From positions 5,456,001 through 5,520,000 of the forward strand of contig NZ_CP109796.1 in NCBI RefSeq assembly GCF_038725785.1: 64,000 nt of DNA. The letters run 5' to 3'. The notes below the pieces were generated by a model. That model was not told where the DNA came from and made no database searches. It was given only the letters and a program-made list of their open reading frames with translations. Source of the DNA: Termitidicoccus mucosus. GTDB lineage: Bacteria; Verrucomicrobiota; Verrucomicrobiia; Opitutales; Opitutaceae. The translations under genes and the position numbers were made by a program. Within the stretch, counting starts at the first letter, position 1. Every line of letters begins with the position of its first letter. Below, piece after piece: positions 34,299-44,137 of the stretch.

Positions 34299-36488
34299 AT
34301 GTTACTGAAACCAAAGCTCCCCATAAATCGTATCTCCATCTGTTTTGCGGTTCTCCTGTTTGCCGTTTCCGGCGTGCGTGCTCCCGCGGAGGACGGCTAT
34401 CGTCTCTGGATGCGTTACGACACTTTGGCGGACGCGAATGCACAGGCGTGGCGCTCGAGTATCAATACTGTTGTCATACCCGGCGATTCGCCGACCATGC
34501 GCGCAATTCTCGCCGAACTCGTGCCCGCGCTATCGGGGTTATTGGGGAAATCCATAGCAGCCTCTGCGAACAATACCCTTGCAGACGGCACGCTTGTTGT
34601 CGGCACACCATCGACCAGTTCCGCGATTGCATCACTGCAACTGCGCGACGCTCTGGCCAAAGTGGGTGACGAAGGTTTTCTCATCCGCTCCGAAAAAATC
34701 GACGGTCGTTCCGTTACCGTCATCGCTGCCAGCACCGAACTCGGCGCGCTCTACGGAGCGTTTCATTTCTTGCGACTCGTGCAGACGCAGCCCGCGTCCG
34801 GCAATCTCAATATCTCGGAAAAGCCGCGCTTCCTATTTCGCTTGCTGAACCACTGGGACAATCTCGACGGCTCGATCGAACGTGGCTACGCGGGTCAGTC
34901 GCTTTGGAAATGGAACGAGCTTCCCGGCACCATCGATCCGCGTCTGACCGACTATGCCCGCGCCAGTGCCTCGCTCGGCATAAACGGCGCCGTGCTCAAC
35001 AACGTCAACGCCGACGCCAAAAGCCTCACGCCGGAATACCTGCGCAAGGCAGCGGCCATCGCCGACGTGTTCCGGCCCTACGGCGTGCGCGTTTATCTGG
35101 TGCCGCGCTTTTCTGCGCCCATTGAAATCGACGGCCTGGAAACCGCCGATCCGCTCGACCCGAAAGTCGCTGCATGGTGGAAGGCAAAGACCGACGAAAT
35201 CTACAAACTCATTCCCGATTTCGGCGGGTATCTGGTGAAGGCAAACAGCGAAGGTCAGCCTGGTCCGATGACTTACGGTCGCACGCACGCTGATGGCGCC
35301 AACATGCTCGCTGCCGCTGTGGCGCGGTATGGCGGCATCGTAATGTGGCGCGCTTTCATTTACGACCCGGTGCCAGGCTCCGACCGTGCCGCCGAGGCGT
35401 ATAATACGCTCAAACCCTTTGATGGAAAGTTCGCGCCCAATGTGATTTTGCAGGTCAAGAACGGCCCTGTTGACTTCATGCCGCGCGAACCTTTTCACCC
35501 GATTTTCGGCAGCATGCCGCACACGCAAGTCATGCCGGAAGTGCAAATCACGCAGGAATACCTCGGACATTCGAACAGCATCGCGTTTCTTGCAACCATG
35601 TGGCGCGAGTTTCTCGATAGCGACACATATGCGAAAGGCCCCGGTTCGACAGTCACAAGAGTTGTCGATGGCCGCCTCTACGGGCAAACGCTCACCGCGA
35701 TCGCCGGCGTCGCCAACACCGGTGACGACCGCAATTGGACCGGACATCATCTCGCGCAAGCAAATTGGTTTGCCTATGGACGGCTTGCATGGAATCCCGA
35801 TATGTCCGCAAGGGAAATTGCCGACGAGTGGACTGAGATGACGCTCACGCACGACCGGAAATCCGTCGATGAGATTGTGCGCCTCCTTCTCGAATCGCGT
35901 GAAGCCGTGGTGAATTACGAGATGCCGCTTGGACTCGCGCATCTCATGGACAACCCTCACTATGGTCCCGGCCCTTGGGGCTATCCGGTTGCCCGCCCGG
36001 ATTGGAGTCCGGTTTATTATCACCGCGCCGCGAACGACGGCATCGGGTTTGACCGCACGGCGACAGGCACCAATGCCGTGGCGCAGTATCACGAGCCGCT
36101 GCGCAGCCGCTACGCGGATTTGTCCACATGCCCCGACGATATGCTGCTCTGGTTCCATCATGTGCCGTGGACGTATAAAATGCGCTCGGGCCGCACGCTC
36201 TGGGATGAGCTTTGCCTGCGCTACCAGCGCGGCGTGGACTGGACAGGTGACGCTCGCAAACGCTGGGACGCGCTCGCGGGCATCATCGATGCGGAGCGAC
36301 ACACCGCCGTTGCCCGGAAACTCGTCATCCAGCAGCGCGACGCGAAATGGTGGCGCGACGCCGGACTGCTCTATTTTCAGACCTTCTCCAAACAACCGTT
36401 CCCTGCCGACGTCGATCAGCCAACGCGCACGCTCGACGAAGTCAAGGCGCTCGATGATTACGGCCATCCACAAAAGGCGAAAAAATAA
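34299..36488 (+). CDS. Alpha-glucuronidase, glycoside hydrolase family 67
   Basis: A 729-aa protein with a signal peptide ([20 protein letters not shown]). The three-domain GH67 layout is visible. The N-terminal domain ends in [20 protein letters not shown]. The barrel starts [20 protein letters not shown] and has [11 protein letters not shown] with the probable acid Glu318, [12 protein letters not shown], and [20 protein letters not shown] with conserved Asp/Glu. The helical C-terminal domain has [22 protein letters not shown]67 removes (4-O-methyl)glucuronic acid from the non-reducing end of xylo-oligosaccharides. Export is unusual, since many GH67 are cytoplasmic, but the signal looks sound. 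Confidence 0.93.
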   Translation: MLLKPKLPINRISICFAVLLFAVSGVRAPAEDGYRLWMRYDTLADANAQAWRSSINTVVIPGDSPTMRAILAELVPALSGLLGKSIAASANNTLADGTLVVGTPSTSSAIASLQLRDALAKVGDEGFLIRSEKIDGRSVTVIAASTELGALYGAFHFLRLVQTQPASGNLNISEKPRFLFRLLNHWDNLDGSIERGYAGQSLWKWNELPGTIDPRLTDYARASASLGINGAVLNNVNADAKSLTPEYLRKAAAIADVFRPYGVRVYLVPRFSAPIEIDGLETADPLDPKVAAWWKAKTDEIYKLIPDFGGYLVKANSEGQPGPMTYGRTHADGANMLAAAVARYGGIVMWRAFIYDPVPGSDRAAEAYNTLKPFDGKFAPNVILQVKNGPVDFMPREPFHPIFGSMPHTQVMPEVQITQEYLGHSNSIAFLATMWREFLDSDTYAKGPGSTVTRVVDGRLYGQTLTAIAGVANTGDDRNWTGHHLAQANWFAYGRLAWNPDMSAREIADEWTEMTLTHDRKSVDEIVRLLLESREAVVNYEMPLGLAHLMDNPHYGPGPWGYPVARPDWSPVYYHRAANDGIGFDRTATGTNAVAQYHEPLRSRYADLSTCPDDMLLWFHHVPWTYKMRSGRTLWDELCLRYQRGVDWTGDARKRWDALAGIIDAERHTAVARKLVIQQRDAKWWRDAGLLYFQTFSKQPFPADVDQPTRTLDEVKALDDYGHPQKAKK

Positions 36489-36510
36489 ACGAAATAAAAC
36501 AAGCCATATC

Positions 36511-39459
36511 ATGCCATCCCACCCAAACTCCTGTTTCAAAAAAACAACGCTGTTCGCCATTGCCGGCGTGTTAATCGCGATTGTGCCCGCCGCAGCAGCG
36601 CCCAGTCTGGGACTCGACACCGCCATCGTCGCTGAAACTGCGGAAGCCGGCAGCTTCGCACTTGTCACCCAAAAGCAAGGCGCGTCTCTCGTCCTCGACA
36701 AAGGCGACTGGCCGGGCGTGCTTCGCGCAGCAGGAGATCTGCAGGCGGACATCCGGCGTGTCACCGGGGTCAAGCCTGCGCTAGAAATCGGCCGCGCGCC
36801 TTCGGGCAAGTCAGTCGTGATTGCCGGCACGCTCGGCAAAAGCACGCTTATCGACAGTCTCGCAAAAACCGGGAAAATAGACACCGCGCCCATCGCAGGG
36901 AAATGGGAATCGTTCATCATAACCACAGTCGCGAATCCTCTCCCACACGTCGCGCAAGCGCTCGTGATCGTGGGCAGCGACAAGCGCGGAGCGATTTATG
37001 GCATCTATGAAATCTCCGAGCAAATCGGCGTGTCGCCATGGTATTGGTGGGCGGATGCTCCGGTGAAACAACGTAACCAGCTTTTCATCAAGACCGGAAC
37101 CTATGTGCAGGGTCCGCCCGCCGTGAAGTATCGCGGCATCTTTATCAACGACGAGGAACCTGCGTTCGGCCCGTGGGCGCGCGAAAAGTTTGGCGGCATC
37201 AATTCGAAAATGTATGCGCACATGTTCGAGCTCATCCTGCGCCTGCGCGGCAATTACCTCTGGCCGGCGATGTGGGGCAAGGCGTTCAACGAGGACGACC
37301 CGCTCAATCCGAAAGTCGCCGACGAATACGGCATAGTCATGGGCACCTCGCACCACGAGCCGATGATGCGCGCTCAAAAAGAGTGGGGGAAGCACAAGAA
37401 GGAATATGGAAACGGCGAATGGAACTACGCCACTAACGAAGCCGGTCTGAACGCGTTTTGGCAAGATGGCATGAGCCGCAACAAACACTACGAGCAAATC
37501 GTCACCATCGGAATGCGCGGTGACGGCGATGAGCCGATGGTCGAGGGCGGCGACATCGCGGCAAACATGGCGCTCATGGAACACATCGTCGCGGATCAGC
37601 GCAAAATCCTCGCCAAAACGGTCAACCCTGACGTCACAAAAGTGCCGCAAGTGTGGGCGCTCTACAAGGAAGTCGCTGACTATTACCAAGACGGAATGCG
37701 TGTGCCCGACGACGTCACGCTCCTCTGGTGCGACGACAACTGGGGCAATAATCGCCGCCTTCCCACTGCCGGGGAACGGAAACGCAGCGGCGGTGCTGGC
37801 ATCTATTATCATTTCGATTACGTTGGCGGCCCCCGCTCCTACAAATGGATCAACACAAACCCGCTTCCAAAAATATGGGAGCAGATGAGCATGGCCTACG
37901 AATACGGTGCCGACCGGATCTGGATCGTCAACGTCGGCGACCTCAAACCCATGGAACTGCCCACCGAGTTTTTCCTGAGACTCGCATGGAATCCGCGCGC
38001 TCTGCCCAAGGAAAAAATCGCCGACTTCACGCGCCGCTGGGCCGAGCGCGAGTTTGGTCCGCAGCACGCCGCGGACATAGCCGACATCGTTAGCCGATAT
38101 GCCAAATACAACGGCTGGCGCAAACCCGAACTGCTCGAGCCGAAGACATTCAGTATCGTGAATTATCAGGAAGCCGAGCGTGTCCTCGCCGGTTGGAGTG
38201 AAATCGTTGCAAAGGCCGAAGAAATAGACGGAAAGCTGCCGCGCGAAGCCCGCGATGCATTTTTCCAGCTCGTGCTCTATCCCGCAAAGGCATCGGCCAC
38301 GGTTGCCGAGTTGCACATAGCGACCGGCCTCAATCAGCTTTACGCCAAGCAAAAACGGGGCAGCGCAAATCTCATGGCGCGGCATGTTCGCGGTTTGTTC
38401 GAGGAGGACAAAAACCTCTCCAATCTTTATCATGCCATCAATGGCGGGAAGTGGAAACACATGATGGCGCAGACTCGCATTGGCTATACGAGCTGGAACG
38501 ATCCGAAAACAAACATCATGCCCGCGCTCGCCGAAATCGCGATTCCCGATGAAGCGTCGATGGGTGTTTCTGTGGAAGGCTCCGAATCCGCATGGCCGGG
38601 TGAATCGAAGCCTGCGAAATTGCCCGTGTCCGATTCGATCAATCAACAACGCCACGCCATCGAAATCTACAAACGTGGGAGCAAGGATTTTTCTTACGAG
38701 GCCACTGCCGATAAGCCTTGGGTAAAACTGAGCGCCACGAGCGGCAACGTGAAGAGCGACCAGCGCATCTGGGTCGGTGTCGATTGGGACAAAGTGCCCG
38801 TGGGCAACAGCAACGCCATAGTGACCATTACCCGCCCCGAGGGTGAAAGCGTGCCAATTCAAGTAAGCGCAGTGCGCTCCGACAAATACACGCGCAAAAA
38901 TACAAAAGCCTTCGGCGGGCTGACCGGCCCGACTGCAATCATCGCCGCAAATGCCACCAAAAACATAGAAGCCGGCGGCGCGCGCTGGGACGTGATTCCC
39001 GATTATGGGCGCGGTCCTTCGGGCATGACGATTTTTCCCATGACTGCCGCAAGCGTCCAGCCGCCCGCAGACTCGCCACGGCTGGAATACCAAGTGCTGA
39101 TTCCGCAAGCGGGCGATATTCGCGTCGACCTCATCACCGGGCCGACACTGAACGTGCAGCCGGGGCGCGGCGTGCGCGTGGCTGTGTCGTTTGACGATCA
39201 GCCGCCGCACATTATTGATGCTTTCGCCGGGCAGGGCGACGGCAGAGGCGGCTCGCATTCTCCCGCGATCAAGGATTGGGGCACTTGGGTGAAGGACAAC
39301 GCGCGCACCATGAAATCCACGCACACGATTTCCGAGCCCGGTGTGCATACGCTCAAAATTTGGATGGTCGATCCCGGCGTCGTTTTGGAAAAGCTCATCA
39401 TTCACACGGGTGATGTGAGACCGAGTTATTTCGGACCGCCCGCGACCAACCAGAATTGA
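36511..39459 (+). CDS. Xylan alpha-1,2-glucuronidase, glycoside hydrolase family 115
   Basis: A 982-aa protein from ATG 36511, with a signal peptide (KKTTLFAIAGVLIAIVPAAA). GH115 motifs in order are SDKRGAIYGIYEISEQIGVS, PWYWWADAPV, GIFINDEEPAFGPWAREKFG, LILRLRGNYLWPAMWGKAFN, MGTSHHEPMMRAQKEW, IGMRGDGDEPM, LLWCDDNWGNNRRLP and YYHFDYVGGPRSYKWINTNP. The C-terminal accessory domains include LEYQVLIPQAGDIRVDLITG. GH115 can remove glucuronosyl groups from internal positions of polymeric xylan, which complements GH67. Length is normal for the family. Confidence 0.93.
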   Translation: MPSHPNSCFKKTTLFAIAGVLIAIVPAAAAPSLGLDTAIVAETAEAGSFALVTQKQGASLVLDKGDWPGVLRAAGDLQADIRRVTGVKPALEIGRAPSGKSVVIAGTLGKSTLIDSLAKTGKIDTAPIAGKWESFIITTVANPLPHVAQALVIVGSDKRGAIYGIYEISEQIGVSPWYWWADAPVKQRNQLFIKTGTYVQGPPAVKYRGIFINDEEPAFGPWAREKFGGINSKMYAHMFELILRLRGNYLWPAMWGKAFNEDDPLNPKVADEYGIVMGTSHHEPMMRAQKEWGKHKKEYGNGEWNYATNEAGLNAFWQDGMSRNKHYEQIVTIGMRGDGDEPMVEGGDIAANMALMEHIVADQRKILAKTVNPDVTKVPQVWALYKEVADYYQDGMRVPDDVTLLWCDDNWGNNRRLPTAGERKRSGGAGIYYHFDYVGGPRSYKWINTNPLPKIWEQMSMAYEYGADRIWIVNVGDLKPMELPTEFFLRLAWNPRALPKEKIADFTRRWAEREFGPQHAADIADIVSRYAKYNGWRKPELLEPKTFSIVNYQEAERVLAGWSEIVAKAEEIDGKLPREARDAFFQLVLYPAKASATVAELHIATGLNQLYAKQKRGSANLMARHVRGLFEEDKNLSNLYHAINGGKWKHMMAQTRIGYTSWNDPKTNIMPALAEIAIPDEASMGVSVEGSESAWPGESKPAKLPVSDSINQQRHAIEIYKRGSKDFSYEATADKPWVKLSATSGNVKSDQRIWVGVDWDKVPVGNSNAIVTITRPEGESVPIQVSAVRSDKYTRKNTKAFGGLTGPTAIIAANATKNIEAGGARWDVIPDYGRGPSGMTIFPMTAASVQPPADSPRLEYQVLIPQAGDIRVDLITGPTLNVQPGRGVRVAVSFDDQPPHIIDAFAGQGDGRGGSHSPAIKDWGTWVKDNARTMKSTHTISEPGVHTLKIWMVDPGVVLEKLIIHTGDVRPSYFGPPATNQN

Positions 39460-39467
39460 ATCTCACA

Positions 39468-42215
39468 ATGAACATCATACAAAGACACAAACTGATTCGG
39501 ACTTTGGCAGGCGTGTTGGCATTCGTCTGTTCGTGCTTCGCTCTCGCGCAGAACGAACCTGCACTTTTGCGCGAAAGAACATCCATCAACGACGGCTGGC
39601 GCTTCCAAAAGAATGACCCCATCGGCGTGAACACGGATTTTCTTCTCTACGACGTTCGCCCCGATTCCAAGAACGGGGACCAAAAGGAACGCCTCGCCGA
39701 AGCCACCCAGGACGCGGAAAAACTTGGCAAGGCGGGGCACCCCTTGCTCAAGCCTTGGATACTTCCCTCCGGCAATCGCTTCATAAAAGACCCGGCGAAA
39801 CGCTTCACCCGTCCCGGGGGCCATCCCGGTGGCGACCTCGCCTATGTGCAGGCCGATTTCGACGACAGCAGTTGGCGGAAAATCAACCTGCCGCATGACT
39901 GGGCGATCGCCGGCCCGTTCAACACCCCCGGCGTGGGCGGCGGCATGGGGCGGCTGCCCAGCCCCGGCATCGGCTGGTATCGCAAGCAACTCGACATCCC
40001 GGCGAGCGATGCAGGCAAACGAATCTTTCTCGATATCGACGGCGCGATGTCCTACGCCGCCGTCTGGCTCAACGGCAGACTCGTCGGCGGCTGGCCCTAT
40101 GGTTACAACTCGTGGCGTCTCGACCTTACTCCCTATGTTATTCCGGGCGGCAAAAACCAACTCGCCATCCGCCTCGACAATCCACCGGATTCATCGCGCT
40201 GGTATCCGGGCGGAGGCATTTATCGCAATGTCTGGCTGACCAAAACCGCGCCCGTTCACGTCGCTCAATGGGGCACGCGCATCACTACGCCGCAAGTCTC
40301 CGCCGCCACCGCAACAATCAGCCTCGAAGTCACCATTGACAACGATTCCGAATCAGACGCAGCCGTTGACGTGCGCACCGAGATTTTCGCGCTCGATGCC
40401 GCTGGATGCCAATCCGGTGGCGCCGTCGCCAGCTTCAAGCCGCTCGCAGCTTCCGTAGCCGCTGGCGCGAGCACACAAGTCGCCGATTCACTTGTCCTCG
40501 CCAATCCCCGTCTATGGGGCCCGCCGCCCACGCAGACGCCTAACCGCTATGTTGCTGTCACCACGCTCACGCGCGACGGCACGCCAATCGACCGCTACGA
40601 GACACGTTTCGGCATCCGCTCTGTTGATTTCACATCGGACGGCTTGTTTGTGAATGGCGAGCGCATCCAAATCCAAGGCGTCAACCAGCACCACGACCTC
40701 GGCGCGCTCGGAGCGGCCTTCAACACACGCGCCGCCGAGCGCCAGCTCGAAATGCTCCGCGAGATGGGCTGCAACGCCATTCGCATGGCGCACAACCCGC
40801 CCGCGCCCGAGTTGCTCGAACTGACCGACCGCATGGGCTTTCTCGTGATGGATGAAATTTTCGACATGTGGGTTCGTCAAAAAAGCCCCTTCGATACGCA
40901 TCTGATTTTTCCGGACTGGCACGAGCAGGATTTGCGCTCGGTGATTCGTCGAGATCGGAATTGCCCCTCGGTGATTTTGTGGAGCGTGGGCAACGAGGTC
41001 GGCGAGCAATACACCGGCGCGCCCGGCGCAGAAGTCGCAAGGAAACTCATGGCCATCGCGCACGACGAAGATCCCTCGCGTCCCGCCACCGCGTCGATGA
41101 ACTTTGCAAAATCGGACTCCCACTTCGCAGCCACCGTTGACGTGGTCATTCTCAACTACCAGGGTGAAGGCATCCGCGACACGCCCGAGTTTGCCAATTT
41201 CAAAGGTATTCGCACCCACCCTCAATATCCTGCCTTTCGTGCGAAGTTGCCCGGGAAGCTTATTCTCAGCAGCGAAAGCGCCGCGGTGTTTAGCAGTCGC
41301 GGCGTTTATCTATTCCCAGTCGCAAGCGCGATTAGCAACCCGACGCGTGATGGCCAAGGCGGCGATTCCAAAAGCCGCCAGGTCAGCTCCTACGAACTCT
41401 ATACCGCCGATTTTGGCTCTTCCGCCGACAAGGTCTTTGCCACCCAAGACCGCAATCCCTATGTCGCTGGCGAGTTTGTCTGGGCCGGTTGGGATTACCT
41501 CGGCGAACCGAGTCCCTATTATTCGTCGCGCAGCTCCTACTTTGGCATGATCGACTTGGCGGGTTTCAAAAAAGACCGCTTCTATCTCTACCAATCGCGC
41601 TGGCGCGCAGACCTGCCGATGGCGCACATCCTGCCGCATTGGACATGGCCGGAGCGCGCCGGGCAAATCACGCCCGTGCATGTCTTCACCTCCGGCGACG
41701 AGGCCGAACTTTTCCTCAACGGCAAATCGCTCGGACGAAAGAAAAAGGGTGAATACGAATACCGCCTGCGCTGGGATGATGTGAAATACGCGCCCGGCGA
41801 ACTCAAAGTCGTCGCCTACAAAAACGGCAAACAATGGGCAGCCGACATCGTGCGCACCGCGGGCGACGCCACGAAACTCGAAGCCTCCGCCGACCGTTCC
41901 GTAATCATTGCAGACGGACGCGACCTCTCGTTCATCACGATTCGCGTGACTGACAAAACCGGTCTCACCAGTCCGCGTGCCGCAAATCGTGTCACGTTCA
42001 GCATCGAAGGCCCCGGCGAAATCGTCGCCACCGACAACGGCGATGCGACAGACACGGATGCGTTTGGTTTGCCCGCGCGCAAAGCCTTCAATGGCCTGTG
42101 CCTTGTCATCGTGCGCTCAAAACCCGGCCAGTCCGGAACAATAAGAATAACAGCCAAAGCGGATGCTCTTAAAAGCTCTACCGTCACGTTGCAAAGCCTG
42201 AGACAAACACAATAA
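39468..42215 (+). CDS. Glycoside hydrolase family 2 (beta-galactosidase-like), secreted
   Basis: A 915-aa protein from ATG 39468, 8 bp after the GH115 stop; a TTG overlapping that stop is less likely. The signal is LAGVLAFVCSCFALAQ. Sugar-binding jelly-roll (INLPHDWAIAGPFN, GWYRKQLDIP, NGRLVGGWPYGYNSWRLDLT), Ig-like domain, TIM barrel with acid/base Glu510 in WSVGNEVGEQ, and nucleophile Glu603 in ILSSESAAVF. DUF4982 (HVFTSGDEAELFLNGKSLGR) and an invasin-like domain follow. This layout is common in secreted GH2 of Bacteroidota and Verrucomicrobiota. In this operon it probably removes galactose or another side sugar from xylan. Confidence 0.9.
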   Translation: MNIIQRHKLIRTLAGVLAFVCSCFALAQNEPALLRERTSINDGWRFQKNDPIGVNTDFLLYDVRPDSKNGDQKERLAEATQDAEKLGKAGHPLLKPWILPSGNRFIKDPAKRFTRPGGHPGGDLAYVQADFDDSSWRKINLPHDWAIAGPFNTPGVGGGMGRLPSPGIGWYRKQLDIPASDAGKRIFLDIDGAMSYAAVWLNGRLVGGWPYGYNSWRLDLTPYVIPGGKNQLAIRLDNPPDSSRWYPGGGIYRNVWLTKTAPVHVAQWGTRITTPQVSAATATISLEVTIDNDSESDAAVDVRTEIFALDAAGCQSGGAVASFKPLAASVAAGASTQVADSLVLANPRLWGPPPTQTPNRYVAVTTLTRDGTPIDRYETRFGIRSVDFTSDGLFVNGERIQIQGVNQHHDLGALGAAFNTRAAERQLEMLREMGCNAIRMAHNPPAPELLELTDRMGFLVMDEIFDMWVRQKSPFDTHLIFPDWHEQDLRSVIRRDRNCPSVILWSVGNEVGEQYTGAPGAEVARKLMAIAHDEDPSRPATASMNFAKSDSHFAATVDVVILNYQGEGIRDTPEFANFKGIRTHPQYPAFRAKLPGKLILSSESAAVFSSRGVYLFPVASAISNPTRDGQGGDSKSRQVSSYELYTADFGSSADKVFATQDRNPYVAGEFVWAGWDYLGEPSPYYSSRSSYFGMIDLAGFKKDRFYLYQSRWRADLPMAHILPHWTWPERAGQITPVHVFTSGDEAELFLNGKSLGRKKKGEYEYRLRWDDVKYAPGELKVVAYKNGKQWAADIVRTAGDATKLEASADRSVIIADGRDLSFITIRVTDKTGLTSPRAANRVTFSIEGPGEIVATDNGDATDTDAFGLPARKAFNGLCLVIVRSKPGQSGTIRITAKADALKSSTVTLQSLRQTQ

Positions 42216-42219
42216 ATCC

Positions 42220-43968
42220 ATGATCCAATTGCCCATGCCTGCGGCTGTGCGCGCGCTATGCGCGACCGCCATCATCCCGCTGTCTGTTATAATTATGCCT
42301 GCCTCCGTACACAACACGACCGCTTACGTTGAGTTCACGTCGTTTTCCTACGAAGGACGCGATCCGGTCTTCGACAAGGCTCCACCATCGCCTGGCGAAT
42401 ACTATAATCCGATCCTGGCCGGGTATTATCCCGATCCGAGCATCTGCCGTGTCGGCAACGATTACTATCTCATCAACTCGTCATTCGCCCATTATCCCGG
42501 TGTGCCGATTTTCCACAGCACGGACTTGGTAAATTGGAAACAAATCGGCCACGTTCTCAATCGCCCCTCGCAACTCAACCTCGACGGCCTTGCTGTCTCG
42601 CAAGGCATCTATGCTCCTGCAATCTCGTATCACAGTGGCACGTTTTATATGATCACGACCAATGTCTGGGGCATCGGCAACTTCTACGTTACCGCCGAAA
42701 ATCCCGCCGGCCCATGGTCTGATCCCGTGCTGTTGCCCGAAATCAACGGCATCGATCCCTCATTCTTTTTCGACGACAACGGCCGTGCCTACATCGTGCA
42801 CAACGGCCCGCCGCCGGATGGCAAGCCGCTCTACGACGGCCACCGCGCCATCTGGTTATGGGAGTTCGATGTGAAAACAAAAAAGGCGGCCAACGGACGC
42901 ATTGTCGTGAATGGCGGTGTGGATATTACCAAGAAACCCTCATGGATAGAAGGCCCGCATATCTACAAGCGCAATGGATACTATTATCTCTGCGCGGCGG
43001 AAGGCGGCACGAGCGTCAACCACTCGCAAGTCATCTTCCGCACGAAATCGCTTGCTGATGCATTCGTGCCATGGTCCGAAAACCCAATCCTCACGCAGCG
43101 CGACCTCGACCCGGAGCGTCCCGATCCGGTGACGAGCCTCGGCCACGCCGACTTGGTTGAAACGCAAACCGGCGAGTGGTGGGCGGTGTTTCTCGGAGTG
43201 CGCCCCTACGAAGGCAATCATTATAACACCGGCCGCGAAACGTTCATGCTGCCCGTCACCTGGGAAAACGACTGGCCGGTCATCCTTAAAAAAGGCGAGC
43301 CGCTCCCGCGCTTGGTAAAACGCCCAAATCTTCCCGACACACCCGAGCCCAAAACCGCGCTCAGCGGAAGTTTCTCATGGCGCGATGATTTCAACAATAC
43401 ACAACTCGCCTCCCGCTGGCTTTTCCTGCGCACACCTCGGGAACAGTGGTGGTCGCTTGCAGCCAAGCCCGGCTCGCTCCTTATCGCGCCGCGCCCGGTC
43501 GCTCTGAACTCCATCGGCAAGCGCGACGCGAAGCTCAACCAGAATCCATCGTTCATCGCCTGCCGCCAGCAGCACAGGGATTTCAGCGCCACGGCCACGC
43601 TTGCCATCGACGCGTCCATCGCGCCCGGCGACGCCGGCATCGCCTGCCTGCAAAACGACGCCAACTATTATTTTCTGGGTGTGCGGGTGGGGGAGAGGGG
43701 CGCGCCCGGCGAAATATTTCTCGAACGCAGCACAAAGACATCAACTGCTCCCGAGATCATAGCCCGCGCATCGCTGACCACTGGCATTCGGGAGATAGAA
43801 CTCAAGATCAACGGCGTCGGGAAGTCCTACTCCTTCGCGTATCGCTGCTCGCCAGAAGGCCGCTGGATGCCGCTGGGGGCCAATATGGACGGCAGCATCC
43901 TGAGCACGCAGTCCGCGGGCGGTTTTGTCGGCGCCGTCATCGGCATGTATGCGCGCCCTGCCATGTAA
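42220..43968 (+). CDS. Glycoside hydrolase family 43 beta-xylosidase / alpha-L-arabinofuranosidase
   Basis: A 582-aa protein whose N-terminal hydrophobic stretch (ALCATAIIPLSVIIMPASV) suggests export. The five-bladed propeller shows the general base Asp72 (YYPDPSICR), the pKa modulator Asp179 (GIDPSFFFDD) and the acid Glu244 (WIEGPHIYKR). The C-terminal beta-sandwich (SWRDDFNNTQLASRWLFLRT, DAGIACLQNDANYYFLGVR) is the GH43 C2 domain typical of beta-xylosidases that close the active site. Last gene of the GH10 operon, 4 bp after the GH2 stop. Confidence 0.93.
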   Translation: MIQLPMPAAVRALCATAIIPLSVIIMPASVHNTTAYVEFTSFSYEGRDPVFDKAPPSPGEYYNPILAGYYPDPSICRVGNDYYLINSSFAHYPGVPIFHSTDLVNWKQIGHVLNRPSQLNLDGLAVSQGIYAPAISYHSGTFYMITTNVWGIGNFYVTAENPAGPWSDPVLLPEINGIDPSFFFDDNGRAYIVHNGPPPDGKPLYDGHRAIWLWEFDVKTKKAANGRIVVNGGVDITKKPSWIEGPHIYKRNGYYYLCAAEGGTSVNHSQVIFRTKSLADAFVPWSENPILTQRDLDPERPDPVTSLGHADLVETQTGEWWAVFLGVRPYEGNHYNTGRETFMLPVTWENDWPVILKKGEPLPRLVKRPNLPDTPEPKTALSGSFSWRDDFNNTQLASRWLFLRTPREQWWSLAAKPGSLLIAPRPVALNSIGKRDAKLNQNPSFIACRQQHRDFSATATLAIDASIAPGDAGIACLQNDANYYFLGVRVGERGAPGEIFLERSTKTSTAPEIIARASLTTGIREIELKINGVGKSYSFAYRCSPEGRWMPLGANMDGSILSTQSAGGFVGAVIGMYARPAM

Positions 43969-43984
43969 TGTGAGCGCCGCGAGT

Positions 43985-43994
43985 CTATTGTTAG
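43985..43994 (+). promoter_or_regulatory. Shared upstream element CTATTGTTAG (copy 2, before the autotransporter)
   Basis: The 10-mer lies 153 bp before the autotransporter start and 16 bp after the GH43 stop. The flanks TCT..AGAATTAAAAA resemble copy 1. Between it and the start the leader is AT-rich and contains GTTTCGTCTCC and GGATGAAAC, which might pair weakly. Confidence 0.5.
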
Positions 43995-44137
43995 AATTAA
44001 AAAAGTTTCGTCTCCATTGGAAACATCATTCTTAAAGGGGATGAAACCTGCCCTTGTCATCCCCCATTCACCGCAAAACACCATCCGTGCCGTCGCGCAT
44101 TTCCGGCAGCTATTTAATTTTATTCAATAGTACACCC

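Noticed and set aside
36811-39405. 864-codon minus-strand frame opposite GH115
   Set aside because: Antisense shadow of a GC-rich gene with no recognisable domain; GH115 on the plus strand is certain.
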